A DNA stretch of 64,000 nucleotides from Falciphora oryzae (GCA_000733355.1 JNVV01000003.1:935654-999653), one strand, 5' to 3'. Counted from the first letter of the stretch, positions 21,070-32,827 are shown. Notes: generated by a model from the sequence alone, not told the origin. Made by a program: numbers and translations.

Positions 21070-22025
21070 GGTTCTGTGATACTTTGCGGTACGCGAAGAG
21101 AGTTGGTGGGTGGGGGAGTAGTGAAATAGCCGTTGCAGTTACCGCGGCAGACAGTCCCCAAGTGTGGAACTAAGGAATAAAATAAGCACAGCACGGGCAT
21201 AGCGGCGCAGGAACATGATGGGAGGGGAGAAGAAGGGTAGCTGGTAAACTCTTCTTGTAGTTGGTAGTGTGCCAAAAGTTAGTGAATGGAGATGAAGTTC
21301 TGCGCTAGAAAGCATTGCCGCATCACTCCTTCCCTTCCTGCCGAGCCGACGTGTGATTTTTATCCGATGATTTCGCTTTCGCATTGTGTTTCCAGGCTGC
21401 GTTTTTGCAAGCTTGTTGGGCCAGATTGGGACAGGATACCGAGTTGGCGATAGGAGGCTGTCGATGGGAAAAATCAGACATCAGGTGGCTTCGAAAGAGT
21501 CGAAGTCATGTCTGTGCCCGAAACAAATGCCAGAGGCAACGGCTGGGTGGCCTGCAAACCTTATTGAGACGTGCCCGCGTGTCCAACGGTCCCAGTGCTG
21601 CGGCCAGATTGTGCGCTTCACCATCGGACGGGCACATTTCTTTCCACTTCCAGATCACCCAGCGAGCGAAGCTGGGTCGCAAGCCGCGGCGAGATGCCCA
21701 TGCTTAATGTAAACTTTGGCCCCGCAGGATGACAATCAACCCGACAGATCCTCATGCGGAAACACGGACTTGTTTTTGAACCCTTATATCCTTCTATTTC
21801 CCTTCTAGATCCGGTACATGAAATGCACTTTTAAGAGCGCCCGAGGCCCAAACACAGACCATATTACTCCATGTTTCCAGTCTTGATACACAGTCGCCAC
21901 ACAAAGCAACGGCTCGGTCATTTTTGAAGGTTGAACGTAATTGTTATTTAAATCCAATACACCAAGATATCCAAGAACCAGCCTGTTTCCCAACGCCCAT
22001 TCTGACTAGCAGAAGTAACAAAGCT
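21070..22025. other. Intergenic, about 950 bases
   Basis: Upstream of the sedolisin start and downstream of the repeat-headed gene, both on the minus strand. It presumably holds the sedolisin promoter. No coding exon recognised. Confidence 0.5.
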
Positions 22026-22916
22026 TCACGAAGAGCCCTTGAGTTCGAGCTTCAGGGCCGACGGAACATAGAGGCCAACGCAGGATTGAGCCCACTTGTC
22101 GACAAAAGCGGCGAGCCGGGTCGCATCCTGATCGCCGACAGCCGTCGCGAGGCTCTCCAGGAAGTTGTGGAGGAACTTCGCAAACACAATGGTGGCTGCG
22201 AGGAAGACCTCGCGCGGCTGCTTCTCGGGCGACATGCGGCCCAGTAGCTGGGTGCCCTTCAGGACGGCGTTGGACAGCGCGGTCAGGAGCCTCCTGTGGT
22301 TGCGGAACTTGCTGCCGCTGCCCAAGGCCTTGGCGCACTCGTCCAGGAGCCACCAGAAGACCCGGCTGTCGTTGAGCTCGTCGTCCGCAGCGTCCGCAGC
22401 CGCCTCGCGCCTGTCCTTCACGATGCGGTCGAGCGTGGGCAGGATCTTGAAGTGCAGGAACCCCAGGTTGTGGTTGAGGTCGTTCATGATGAGGCTCGGG
22501 ACGGCGCCGTTGGTAGCCGTCTTGAGGTTCAGCATGGCCGCGTTGTGCGACCTGGCCGGACCCCAGTCTTTGCCGACTCGGGTCGCGCAGTGCTTGGACT
22601 TTGCCTGCCGTGCGAGGCGCTCCCACTCTTGGACCAGGAACGGAATTCCTTCCGTCTCCTCGGGGCGGGGCGTCGCGACCTGGAGGGGGCTCTTGGCGAC
22701 GGGCGCCTTGAAGGGGGGTTTTCCGCCTTTCATGATAGCGGGTATCTTGAAGGGCTTTCCGGTTCCCATGCTAGCGGGCATCTTGAAGGGCGCCCTCGTC
22801 CCCGTGCTGGGTGGCATCTTGAAAGGCTTCCCGGCTCCTATGCTGTCGGGAATCTTGAAGGGCTTCCGGTCCTTCTGGTCGGTAGACATCTTGAGCTGTT
22901 CTCGGTTGACGATCAA
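22026..22916 (-). CDS. Unknown protein with N-terminal KPFK(I/M)P tandem repeats
   Basis: Single open frame of 296 residues; Met10 (22889) in a CAAGATGTC context is an equally good start and precedes the repeats directly. Residues 18-73 hold about five degenerate copies of a 12-14-residue unit, G(K/T)xPFK(I/M)PxSxG. The remaining 220 residues are predicted helical, with an acidic-aromatic start (PFLVQEWERL), a block LNHNLGFLHFKILPTLDRIV, then WWLLDECAKALGSG and a hydrophobic helix EVFLAATIVFAKFLHNFLESL. No signal peptide or membrane segment is clear. The helical part is rich in charged and hydrophobic positions and does not look random. I do not recognise the family. Neighbours are a secreted protease and a DUF1857-type gene, which give no functional hint. 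Confidence 0.65.
   Translation of the reverse strand: MIVNREQLKMSTDQKDRKPFKIPDSIGAGKPFKMPPSTGTRAPFKMPASMGTGKPFKIPAIMKGGKPPFKAPVAKSPLQVATPRPEETEGIPFLVQEWERLARQAKSKHCATRVGKDWGPARSHNAAMLNLKTATNGAVPSLIMNDLNHNLGFLHFKILPTLDRIVKDRREAAADAADDELNDSRVFWWLLDECAKALGSGSKFRNHRRLLTALSNAVLKGTQLLGRMSPEKQPREVFLAATIVFAKFLHNFLESLATAVGDQDATRLAAFVDKWAQSCVGLYVPSALKLELKGSS
22717..22878 (-). repeat. Coding tandem repeat, about 42 bases per unit
   Basis: DNA encoding the KPFK(I/M)P units. The repeated core on the plus strand is ATCTTGAAGGGC(T/G) followed by a variable half; copies recur every 39-42 bases. Degeneracy at synonymous and Ser/Met/Thr positions suggests old duplications. Confidence 0.7.
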
Positions 22917-24594
22917 CTAGTACGCTTCTTGCTTGGCTCAAAGCTAGTCGACCGCTGACGGATGGCTGAAGAATACAGGATGAGTTTCTGCCGCAAAGCC
23001 GAACTGGATATCCGTTCGCTAAATACCAGACGTGGACAAAGAGGTTCAGCTCTTGCATTGCGGAAACAATAGAGATTTATCCGGAATATCGAAATCTATT
23101 AGACAAAAAAGAAGATGCCAGTTCGTTCACAAAGAAATGGGTGATTGTTGATGCTTCTCATAATGTCTGCTGCTCATGCATCTTTCAAAGGAACAAACAA
23201 CAAATACCATGCCCAGCACCCGCTATTTCTGATTGTCCACGTTTGTTCTGCTTCTTTCTAGCAACCGGGTTGATTCCAGAAACCCTGGTGGACGGTTAGC
23301 GGGTAGAAGCGAATACTTTGCAAGTGAGACGAGGAGATAAACAGAAATTTCATAACACTCCTCGGTTCTTGGCCGCCAGATTGGGTGTGTGGCGCAAATA
23401 GGGCGGTTTTCAGTATCCAGATACAGACCATCTCATCATTATTCTAATTAGCCGCCTTTCCCATCAGCCTTTGCAACTACAAAATCCCACATCATCTCCG
23501 GGTAATTAGGCTCATGCTTAGTCCATACAAGTGGAAAGTTGCGCTGGCTCGATAAGCAAGCTGTAGGCTAATGAGATTATAAAGGTGTGTACATTATCTA
23601 TCGTAATTTCAATGGGATCTATCGCCACCCATTCTGTTCTATCGCCAACCACAGGAAAAACAAAAAAAACTATTTTAGGGCATGAAGGAAAGTTTCGGGG
23701 GTTGCTCCCGGACTGCATTAAGGATCCTAGATGAAATAAATCCTCCCCTCTCAAGGGGGCAGAGGATCCCGAAGCACTTGGAGGACATGTATCATCCAGA
23801 AACGCGCATTGGGAGGAGGGTTTAAAAGTCCGGAAAGTACGAGAGTGTCGGGTTTGGAACCCCGAAATGGGGTAATGTGCACTTCTATGGAGCATCCTTT
23901 GGGCTCCCCCGCATCGCTTCTCCAGGCAGCAATGCTAAACGGCGTCGTTAAGTAGCCTTAGCTGGACGGTACAGATCCAGCATGTCCGGAGCATCACGAG
24001 CTGATCACCCTGCGCAATTCTGGGGAATCCCCGCATCGGCAGCTGCGTGGGGGAAGACGTGAGACATATCACTGGCCTATTCACAAGACAACGAGGAGCA
24101 GGTGTTTCGTAAGTTGGGCATCAAGAAATGCGCCCATCCGCCAGTGAGCGAGTAGCGTCGACCCAGGCGGATTTCGGGATGCCGGTCTCAGGCCTTGATA
24201 GGCGCGCTGGCTGAGACAAATCCTGCGTTGCTGTCTTGTCTGGTGTCGGGGCGGGTGTGCCACTCGAAATAAACGGGCTTGCGCGTCTTACGAAAATCCT
24301 CCCACGCGCCCCGTCCGCATTCCTCCACCGCAATTCCCGGCCGCGCAGGATGCGGACGTCCGCTTGGACTGCTGGGCTAAGCCCGGGGTAGTTGGGCGAT
24401 CCGACCGCATACCACAGACGCTATCAGGATGTATACATTGTTGGGCGTACCCGAGGGCTCTCGGACATATAAGTTGGCGCCCTTGGCATCTCGAACTCGG
24501 CGCACAGAACAACCAACCCCTCAGTCTCAATTCCAAGATCCATTTTTCCCCTCTTGACCACACACCTTCCATACCCAAACTCACCCCAGCAAAC
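22917..24594. other. Intergenic, 1.7 kb, divergent
   Basis: Between the repeat-headed gene (-) and the DUF1857-type gene (+). The middle is AT-richer. A TATA-like box is present near the right end. No exon recognised. Confidence 0.5.
24467..24473 (+). promoter_or_regulatory. TATA box of the DUF1857-type gene
   Basis: ATATAAG lies 122 bases upstream of the start codon, followed by a C/A-rich leader typical of fungal 5' UTRs. A strong TATA suggests regulated or high expression. Confidence 0.5.
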
Positions 24595-25269
24595 ATGGCC
24601 ACCACGTTCCGTCACGCGCACACGGAGCCCATCAACCCGCCGGGCGCCGAGCCGGCGCTGACGCGGGAGCAGGTCTGGGCTGGCCTGCAGCGCAAGGTGC
24701 GCTCGCCGACCGAGTTCATTCCGGCCATCGCGTCGAGCGAGGTCGTGTCCGAGGACGGCGACGTCGTCACCCGCATGGTCGAGTTCAAGGCCAACTGGGG
24801 CCCGGCCGGCAAGGTCAAGGAGGTCTGCACCAGCTACCGCCCGGCCCAGGTTTTGTGCGTGTTTCCATTACCTACCTATCTACATCAGGTGCTATTATAC
24901 ATGGGGGAAAATACGGAGAAATGACATAGCTAACGCTTGGGGCGGTCCAGGTACGAGATGGACACGGGCGACCGGGTCTCCAACATCGTCAGCGTCGGGC
25001 CCACGGGGGAACCGACAGACATGTTCCTCACCTACGTTTTTGAGCTGAAGAATCCCAAAGGAGACGCGGAGAGCAATGCCAAGGTATTCATTAATTCCCA
25101 TCTTTCCGACTGCGTCGTCATACCTTTCGTGTGCATAACCTGTCTTGGAATACTACATGGAGTGTGTGGACACATGACTGATGATTTGTTCTCTTGACAG
25201 GTCGCCAAAGCCGCCGTGGCGGGTAGCATCGCGAAGATCAGGCAGCTCGCCAAGGACGGCCAGATCTAG
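24595..25269 (+). CDS. DUF1857 (AtaL-like, SRPBCC-fold) small protein
   Basis: Exons 24595-24854, 24951-25083 and 25201-25269 give 153 residues, the usual size of the family. Introns have GTGCGT/CAG and GTATTC/CAG borders, matching phases and a GCTAAC branch site in the first. The protein starts ATTFRHAHTEPIN, continues with LTREQVWAGLQRKVRSP and VVTRMVEFKANWG, then SNIVSVGPTGEPTDMFLTYVFE, and ends in a helix VAKAAVAGSIAKIRQLAKDG. This is the order of a helix-grip (START/SRPBCC) fold that binds a hydrophobic ligand; DUF1857 members occur as stand-alone proteins or beside secondary-metabolite genes. No catalytic residue can be named. It converges with a C6 regulator 400 bases downstream. Confidence 0.8.
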
Positions 25270-25675
25270 GCCCGACAGAATGCCTAGATCGCTTGAGGGT
25301 GAAGGAATACCCGTGCCGAAACCGGGTCTAGAGTGTGGCTTGCGGTGTAGATATCCATACCAACGTAGGATAGGGTAGATCCCAACAAATGGCCACGTCC
25401 TTAAAACATGCTCAACCGGCATCATATAGTGCTAGTTCTTCTGATGTGCTTAGATACCCTGATGTGCTTAGATATCCTGATGTGCTTAGATATCCTGTGT
25501 TGGCTTACTCAAAGGTGCGTTCGTGATTGCTTCGTAAATAACAGTATCTCCCATTCGTAAAGAAGGTATCTATACTGAGCCGAGGGCATCCCATCTGGCG
25601 AGGTCATCCATGGAAAAAAAAACAAGCCGAAATGCAGTGGCAATGGGAGGGCAAACAGGTATCGCTGAGCTATTC
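25270..25675. other. Convergent 3' intergenic with tandem repeat
   Basis: Separates the DUF1857-type gene from the minus-strand C6 regulator. It contains three 18-base tandem copies (25441-25494) and no coding exon. Confidence 0.6.
25441..25494. repeat. 18-base tandem repeat, three copies
   Basis: The unit CTGATGTGCTTAGATATC occurs three times head to tail; the first copy differs by one base (ACC for ATC). It lies between two convergent genes and is a likely length-variable minisatellite. Confidence 0.9.
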
Positions 25676-28472
25676 TCAAGTCGTGGGATCGATCTGCATA
25701 GGTGGGATAGCCATCTGGGGGTCCATCATGAAGGCGTGCCAAAAGGAGTCGTCGAGTGTGTCGAGGTAGGAAAGGTCGAATCCGACGGAATCAGGGTTCT
25801 GTGGGTCGAAGGCCAAGCCTGAGGCGGGGTCACCTAGGAACTGGGCACTCTTGGGTAGATCGGGTGGTGCGGCAGCCTCCTTCTGCGGTTGCTGGGGTTG
25901 CAGCTCGGCCTGGCCCACTTGCTGCCTACGCTCCTCCTCCTCCTCCTCCTCCTTCTCCGTAGGCTTGGGCAGGATGTCCCGCATGGGGTCCTCGCCGGGA
26001 GGGGCGACGTTGTGGCCCGGCGGCGCCGTGCGGGCCATGTACCATTGCCTCAGCCACAACACCTTGGCCACGTAGGCCGAGAGGAGGGGGGTGCGGTCGT
26101 CGTCCTGGAAGCGGCGCCGATACGTCCCCGACGTGGAGCTGCTGCCTCGGGTCTCGAAGGCCTCACCGGCCGCGAGCAGGTCCGTCATGCGGCTCGTCAC
26201 GGCCGGGAAGTCAAAGATGCGACGCGCGGCAGACGTGTCCCAGTCGGCGTCCTGCAGGAATAGCATGCGGGTGGCGGTAACGAAGCTGAACGCCAGGTGC
26301 GCGCTCGACATGAGCGGCTGGAGGCCTACAAGCTCGGCGGGCAGCTCTGAATAGGTGTCAATGTAGTCGTTGGCCGCGCGCAGACAATGCCATAGTGCAT
26401 CGACGCGGTTCAGGCCTTGAGAGCTAGTTGGGCCCAGCGGAAGCGTCGGTACTGCGGTGGGCGGCGCGGAACGCGCGTAAATCGCCGGCTCGTGGATGGC
26501 GATCATGGAGCCATGATAGTGCAGCCTAAGGAAGTCTATCGGCACGGGTATCGTTTCTCAGTGTCAGTATAGCTTGGCCAAGGCGCGCAAGAGCGGGCGT
26601 GATGTCGCATTGCCGATCTAGGTACTCACGGTTGGTTCCAGTGTCTAGAGCGGTGAAACTTGTTGCCATCTCATCCATCTCCCGGCGAAGAGCCGCTAGG
26701 CCTATAGCGACAGACGGGGTGAACATGACATTGGTGTCTGGACACGGGTATGCCCCCGGGAGTAGGGCGTGGGCTCGCCGGACGAGACATTGCATCTTGA
26801 TGATGGTGACGAGAGCCCTGTCTGTCGGGTGCTCCTCGACTTCCAGTAGCTCTGCGCAACACCGGTCAACAAAGTCTGTATAGGGCAAGTGGTGCTCTCG
26901 CCGGAAAAGAGTTGCGGCGCTGTGATTACCAGCAAAGTTGGGTCGTCAGCGAACAATTGTGGCCTCTAACGCGGAGGAGTGTCCCTGACACAGGGGGGGA
27001 AGGGCAACCGCGAGCGAGGAGAGGGAAAACCTGGCCTTACAGCGTTGCACAATAAAAGGCACCAAGCATGGCACGCATGTCCTCCCGGCAGTACGACGAT
27101 CGGATACTGAAGTAGGGGACTCTTCGGAAGGCTTCGTTGATCATGGCGTAATGTTTCTGGGTGTAGCTCGCGATGGGTGGCTTGTTGAGACCCAGGTCCA
27201 TCACAATCCCCAAGGCGAGCTGTAGCAAGGATGTGCCTTTGGAGTGAATAAAGAATCGATAGTCGCACCTAGCAGTAAAACTTCCTGTCAGCAGCTGGAC
27301 GTCAGAAGCAAAGATTTGCGGGTGGTCATTACCATGCGACGAATATGATGATGGACTGGAGAAGCTCCAAATTCTTCTCTCCACTGACGACAACGCGCTG
27401 CGCGATGTGGTTGCGGAACCACCGATCACCTTCCCTCTGCAGACTTGGGCTCTGGGGAGCGCAAGTCAACATGATTGTACGGAAGACCAGCGGTGACTTG
27501 GCGAACAGCGCGGCCGGGGTGATCTTTTTTGAGAGCGGCACGAAGGGGAAATTCGGCTGGTAGAGATTTCTGTAGCTGTCGAGCACCGCCCGCGCCTCGT
27601 GGTTATTTAGTTCCAGACCGGGGAAGATATCGTAACGGTGTGGCTGGATCTCCTCATCCAAGGCGGCGACAGACTCGGCCGCGGAGCCGGTAGTCCGTTC
27701 GGGAGGCGTGGCCTTGGGCGAGGTGTCTGTCCGGTGGGACAAGCTCTCAGGCGTGGCCGCCGGCACGTACTCCTGAACCGTGGGTGGGTACGATGGCACG
27801 CTGGTCAAGAGTCCTGGGCCTGGGGGAAATACCCGGCCAAACGGTTCCGGCCGGGGCTCGTCCAGGGCTGTTGAGGCTGATGAGGCACTGTTTGGCTTGT
27901 TTTGCCGTTGCTCATTCAAGAGATGCTTGCTCGCCGTGAGTAGCGACATGATGCCGTCCAGCTTCTGCTCCAGCTGTCCTACCCGGCTGAGAAAGATTGG
28001 GCGCACGTCAGCACCTGACACGACTGGCAAAACACACAAGAGCCTGCCTGCCTTGGCAGTTCGACTGTGCTACTTGTCCTTACCGGCCTTGACCCCTTCT
28101 GGGCCCGCGAGGTTTCGCCTCTGGGATGGTGCACTCGGCACCGAGCCGAGCACATCTGCGGTGGGTTTCTTTGGTCAGCTGGCTGTTGGCGGTCAAGTCT
28201 CTAGGTGCCTACATATCTAGTGATACGGGGTTGTGGAAAGCGACAGGAGTGAGTAGCGCCGGGGAGAGCATTTGCCCGGCGGTCGCATCTCTTACTCACC
28301 GAACACATGGCTTCACGCTTGGATCGGCAGTGCGCATGCAACGCAGCTTCGACCGGGAGCACCTCAGGCAGGCGCGGGCGCGATATATCGAGCGGTCTTC
28401 ATTCCCACTGTAGGAGTCCTTTGCGGCCTCGCCCGACGGCGGCGTGGTCTCGACTGAAACATCGGCTTCCAT
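25676..28472 (-). CDS. Zn(II)2Cys6 transcription factor with fungal_trans-type middle domain
   Basis: Six exons (28472-28300, 28155-28084, 27986-27333, 27268-27041, 26919-26630, 26535-25676) give about 758 residues with all phases consistent. The zinc cluster C35-x2-C38-x6-C45-x10-C56-x2-C59-x6-C66 spans the first intron. A basic linker (KPRGPRRGQGRR) leads to a coiled-coil heptad segment (VGQLEQKLDGIMSLL). The fungal_trans-type helical domain covers roughly residues 200-560, with the markers PLVFRTIML, LLQLALGIVMDLGLNKP and LRLHYHGSM. The C-terminus has a poly-Glu run, a Gln/Pro-rich patch and an acidic, aromatic end (DLSYLDTLDDSFWHAFM) that could be an activation region. Such proteins are nuclear pathway regulators; the target here is unknown. 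Confidence 0.88.
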
Positions 28473-30738
28473 GCTGACGAGAGCTGGTTATGGCGTCGGC
28501 GACCGCAACGGAAGAGCCAGAACAAAAAGGCAGAGAGAGGGGCGGGAAGATCAACGGGTATGTGCTTCTGCGGGGGCCAGACAGGGCCGGCGAGAGCGGC
28601 CCCGGTTCCGCGGTGGAAATGGCGGCTGGCGGCGCGCACCTTTGGAGATGTCTCGCCTGCACGTGTTCCCGTCTCGCGGCCAAGCCAGGTGTCTTGCAAA
28701 CAACGCTAACCAAAATGGGCCAAGCGATGCCGTCGGAAATACTGCGGTCTGGGGCGCTGGAACGGGCAGTTAAGCAAGCAGATTGGGTACCTAGGCCAAG
28801 AGATTTGGTTGCGAGGAGGCTCCTTCGGGTGCATTCGAGGATGCAAGAGACGGCAGTCGACGCAGAATCTTTGGCCAGCCAGCGCAGGTGGTCCACAGCG
28901 CTCAAGCTTCCGGGCCGTCAGGAGCCCCGACTGTCCGACGGCGCCATCCATGCCATGCACCCGCACGGGACTGCCGGAGCTAGCCACTTCTGCTGTCTTG
29001 GATTGGCCAATCTCCCTGGCCTGCCCAAGAGTCGTGGGCACCGGAACGGGGCCGCTCGCACGCCAGGCCTAGGCATGCGCTGCCGCCCGACGGAGTTAAA
29101 AGAAGCGCGAACCCAATCTCCATTTCTGCTCGCGTTGACAGAGCACCCCTGAGGTCGTCAAGATCAATTGGATGGAATGTCAAGATCGAGGTCAGAGTCA
29201 TTGCCAACACGAACACAAACGTCTTCATGTGGGTGCCTTGCTGCATGAGGATACGTCAAGGGTATAAGCGAGGACGAATCAAATGCCGGGGAAAGTCGCT
29301 GCTGGCCCAGTCAGCATAGCATAACTGCCCGTTCAGGCTTACCCCAGGATTACTGTTGCCATTTCTTGGCACAGTTGAGATCACGTGGTACATGGTCTCG
29401 ATTCATGGACGAACCGCCTGGAAAACCTTCCAGGACTCCGGTGATTGACGTTTTGGCTTTGTTGACGATCTCTACGTCCCTGCATTCACTGACTCCTATA
29501 TCCTGCACCAGCTGTTGGCCCCATTTGTTTTGATCCATCGCCGTTCCATTGACTCTAGATCCTCTGGGTGGCCACCCGTTCTCCCCGGTCAGCGATCGCG
29601 TCAACAGCATGACCACAAACCCTATGGGAGGCTTCGTAAAGCGATTGATCCCCTTCGATTTACTCTGTGGCACTTTCCGACTCAAGCAACCGCTCAAAAC
29701 GTTCAACTACACGCCGATAAGCCTTTGCATGGCATAGGTTATTGCCTTGGCGCATATGGCTCACCGCTGAAAGACTTTTCTCGTTTCCCAACCCATGAAG
29801 CCGCCATCTATCCTCTGGCCCTTGGTGTTGATATCTTATTCCAGTCTTGGACTTCGACTACCCGCTCCGAGAATGTTTGTCGGCGCCTGCTGCGGCGTTC
29901 TGAAGCAATAGGCGCAAACCACACATACAGAGACCCAGAGGGTTTCCAATTGAGGCTCCAATCGACAAGGTGCTGACGCCAACGGCCTTCCAGAAGCCTG
30001 GCACGACCCCCAACCCTGCAAGCAGCCCCGCGCAGGCTGACTGTATGATCGGGCTTGGCCAACGTCCCGGCCTCTCGGGCCCGTCACGCTACGCCAGGCT
30101 CTTCTTTGATCTTGGGCTTGGACTTGGACTTGTGAGATCTTACTGCGCTGGTCCTGGCATTGCGGCGCTGTGCGGACCAAATCATCGCGCGCAGTCTAAA
30201 ATCCGCACCGCTTGGCCTCTCTCCCACACGAGGCCTTACTGGCTTTTACTGTCAGACACGTCGCTGCGAGCGCAGTCAATTATTGGCATAACCCCACACG
30301 CGCACGCAGATGAGCTGTCGCGCTGTGGCTTCTCTCTCGGCGCTTGCAACTGCAAGCGTCGCGGCTATTAGCTTATGTGCTGTGGAGACAGCGCGTGTTT
30401 GCAGCTCCCGAACTGGGACGAGGCTAGGACCCCAGGATGACTACCTCCTAAGAGCCCCTTACTACCATGAAGCCATGGCCTATGTATGCATCTGCGGCGA
30501 TGCAGGGGCAGAGCCAATGCCTTCCCGTCACAGCCAGTCCCGGCGGCATCTGGACAAGCCGCAATGGCATCGACGACGCCGGGCTTTGGTGTCTATAACT
30601 GGAGTTGGCCGCCTTCAGAGGCTTGCCTGATTCCTACACTCCAGTCTACATCCTTGCCATCGCATCCATCACGATATCACTGCTCCCGCTTCTTCTCAAG
30701 CTAATCCCCCAATCTCATAATCTTACCAACTCAACACA
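28473..30738. other. Intergenic, 2.3 kb
   Basis: Between the C6 regulator (-) and the secreted protein (+). Long open frames occur on both strands at 28.4-29.1 kb, but they overlap each other and have no domain-like content. The last 500 bases are pyrimidine-rich leader and promoter for the secreted protein. Confidence 0.5.
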
Positions 30739-31678
30739 ATGAACAGGCTTCTAGTTCGCCTCACCGCCGTCTTCGGCCTTGCTGCCGTAGCTGCGGCTGC
30801 CCCTATACCCAAAGCTTCCGAGTAAGTGACTGCGAATCTTGAGCGAAACAACACAGGTAGCCAGCCTAAGAGCCTGACCTCAGACTAACAACAGTCACAG
30901 ATCCACCGAGCTCACCAGCGACCTTCTCGCCAAACGCGCGTTCAACTGTGCCAACCCCGTCGAGGGCCTCTCCAAGTCCGACTGCGAGTACATGGCGAAG
31001 ATCGGCATGGCCGGGCCGGGCCTTAATGCGCGCAAGAACCCAGGCGGAGGAATCTGGGTAGGCAACGACGGCCCGAACACGTTCATCTTCGAGAATAAGT
31101 CCAAGGGCAAGGTCAACGTCATCATCTGGAACAAGGGCATGCTGCCGAACAACCAGCCGGACTTTGAGAGCTCCTTCTTGAAGGTCCGCGTTCCGCAGGT
31201 GTCGTGGTCTCTGGCCCAGGGAGAAACGGTGACGGTGTCGCTTTCCAACGACAAGATCAGCGGCGGCTTCGCGGCGCTCTACGAGCAGTCGACAAAGTTC
31301 ACCCAGTGGGGCCAGATCGACCAGACCTGGGGGGAGTTCACGACGGGCGAGTACGCGACCGTCGACGTGAGCCGGCTGGTCCGCATGGACGGCGACCCCG
31401 TGTCGATCAGGACGGGCGTCGGGTGCGTCAGCGACATGAAGAGGTGCGTCTTCCTGTGCAAGAGCGGAAACACGTGCAGCAACCAGAACGAATACATCCT
31501 CCAGGACTGCGTCAACCCCGGCGAGAAAGACCCCAAGGTCAAGAACCAGCCGAACGTCACCCCGCAGGAGGGCGCCAACCACGGATGGCGCGACGACCAG
31601 CCGGAGGGTGGTTGCCAGGGTTGGTCGAAGACGAAAGGTGGCAAAGGCGAGGTCGTCATCACCCTGTCCTCCAAGTAG
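30739..31678 (+). CDS. Small secreted protein resembling the Asp f 4 allergen family
   Basis: Exons 30739-30821 and 30901-31678 give about 286 residues. The N-terminus is a clear signal peptide (MNRLLVRLTAVFGLAAVAAAA), and LAKRAF near residue 38 offers a KR processing site. The mature part begins with a GGIWVGNDGPNTFIFENKS block, continues with SWSLAQGETVTVSLS, FTQWGQIDQTWGEFT and VDVSRLVRMDGD, and ends in a Cys-rich section (VSDMKRCVFLCKSGNTC...QDC...GGCQG). The order of these blocks resembles secreted Asp f 4-like proteins of unknown function found in many Ascomycota. It is likely a beta-rich, disulfide-stabilised extracellular or wall protein. Two acceptors six bases apart (30894, 30900) would change the product by two residues. 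The family match is from memory of its motifs, so treat it as moderate. Confidence 0.72.
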
Positions 31679-31703
31679 GCTCGTGGCCTCGTCTTTTTCC
31701 CTT

Positions 31704-31867
31704 NNNNNNNNNNNNNNNNNNNNNNNNNNNNNNNNNNNNNNNNNNNNNNNNNNNNNNNNNNNNNNNNNNNNNNNNNNNNNNNNNNNNNNNNNNNNNNNNN
31801 NNNNNNNNNNNNNNNNNNNNNNNNNNNNNNNNNNNNNNNNNNNNNNNNNNNNNNNNNNNNNNNNNNN
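31704..31867. other. Assembly gap (N run, 164 bases)
   Basis: Undetermined bases shortly after the stop codon of the secreted protein. They fall in its 3' UTR or the following spacer. The right flank is T-rich and of low complexity, which may be why assembly failed. Confidence 0.99.
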
Positions 31868-32827
31868 CATATTACTTGTCTTTTCGTTTCCTCTTCTTGT
31901 TATTATTCTTCCTATTTTTTCTTCTTTTGCTTTATTTATTATTCCCATGTACCACTGCCTTTTCATTTTTCTGCCAACCGGTTGATCTCCTTGGTGTTGG
32001 CGACAGATACCCCTCGCGAAAATCTTTGGCTCTCTGACTGTTATTCGTATCTCGGTGCGTTGTCTATACATGTTCGATATTTCATTGTCTTTTTATACCT
32101 ACCTACCTACACACATTGTTCGTCTTGAAATTCTCAATTGTTGTGTTTCGCCGGAAAATTGCATCCAGGCTGTGGAAGGGCTGCCCCTGAAGCACACACC
32201 ACCAGACTCGACTACTGCCATCTGTGGGGCTTCCCAAACTCACCCTGCCCGCCATGGCTTCAATGTCAATTCCGCTTGCTCAAGCTCGATGGTGACTTGG
32301 GGACCCTGTTGAGCTTGTAATGTCACAAGATGTTTCAATTGATTATCTCTTTTTATCACGGCCTGGAATGTCCAATCGGCCGAGTAACATTCTATTATAC
32401 ATCATTCTACCTTTTTTGCAATGTGTTTCCGCAGCACGAGAACTACCAAACTGCACGCCTGTCGATCCACGTGACGTAAGAGCGTGCGAACCTCGGCCCC
32501 ACAGTAGCACAGTTCGAGGCAGGTTGCGACGCACCGCAGGTCGCACGCCGTTGGAGCTTGCCTCATGATGCCAGACAGCAAACCTCAAGGCCGTGCATCT
32601 GGTGTTTCCGCACCCCTCGTCAGCAAACTGTCGCAACCATCTTGATTGGAAATTTGCTACGCATGCTGGCGTCGACGTGATCATTGCGCTCTTTCCTTTG
32701 TTTTTGGCCCGTGCTCTGGCCAGCCCTCCTTGCCTCTCCAAGCCCCCAGCTTCTCTCGCCTTCAACCTCGATGCTCTGGTCTCTGCTCTAGGGCTGCTCC
32801 CGGGCAGCTCCAGCTGGGCTCGACACG
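31868..32827. other. Intergenic between gap and Vps38-like gene
   Basis: About 960 bases. The first 130 are a T/C-rich low-complexity tract, followed by ordinary sequence and a pyrimidine-rich leader before the next start codon. No exon recognised. Confidence 0.5.

Noticed and set aside
23850..23880. Short GGAACCCC...GGGGTAAT palindrome considered as part of a tRNA or terminator
   Set aside because: No cloverleaf arms or anticodon stem around it and no gene that would use a bacterial-type terminator.
28490..29152. 220-codon open frame on the plus strand starting near the C6 regulator
   Set aside because: It starts within the regulator's divergent leader, overlaps frames on the other strand, and has no motif or plausible domain order.
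29350..29706. 118-codon minus-strand frame in the 28.5-30.7 kb spacer
   Set aside because: Mixed third positions, no motif and no credible splice partners.
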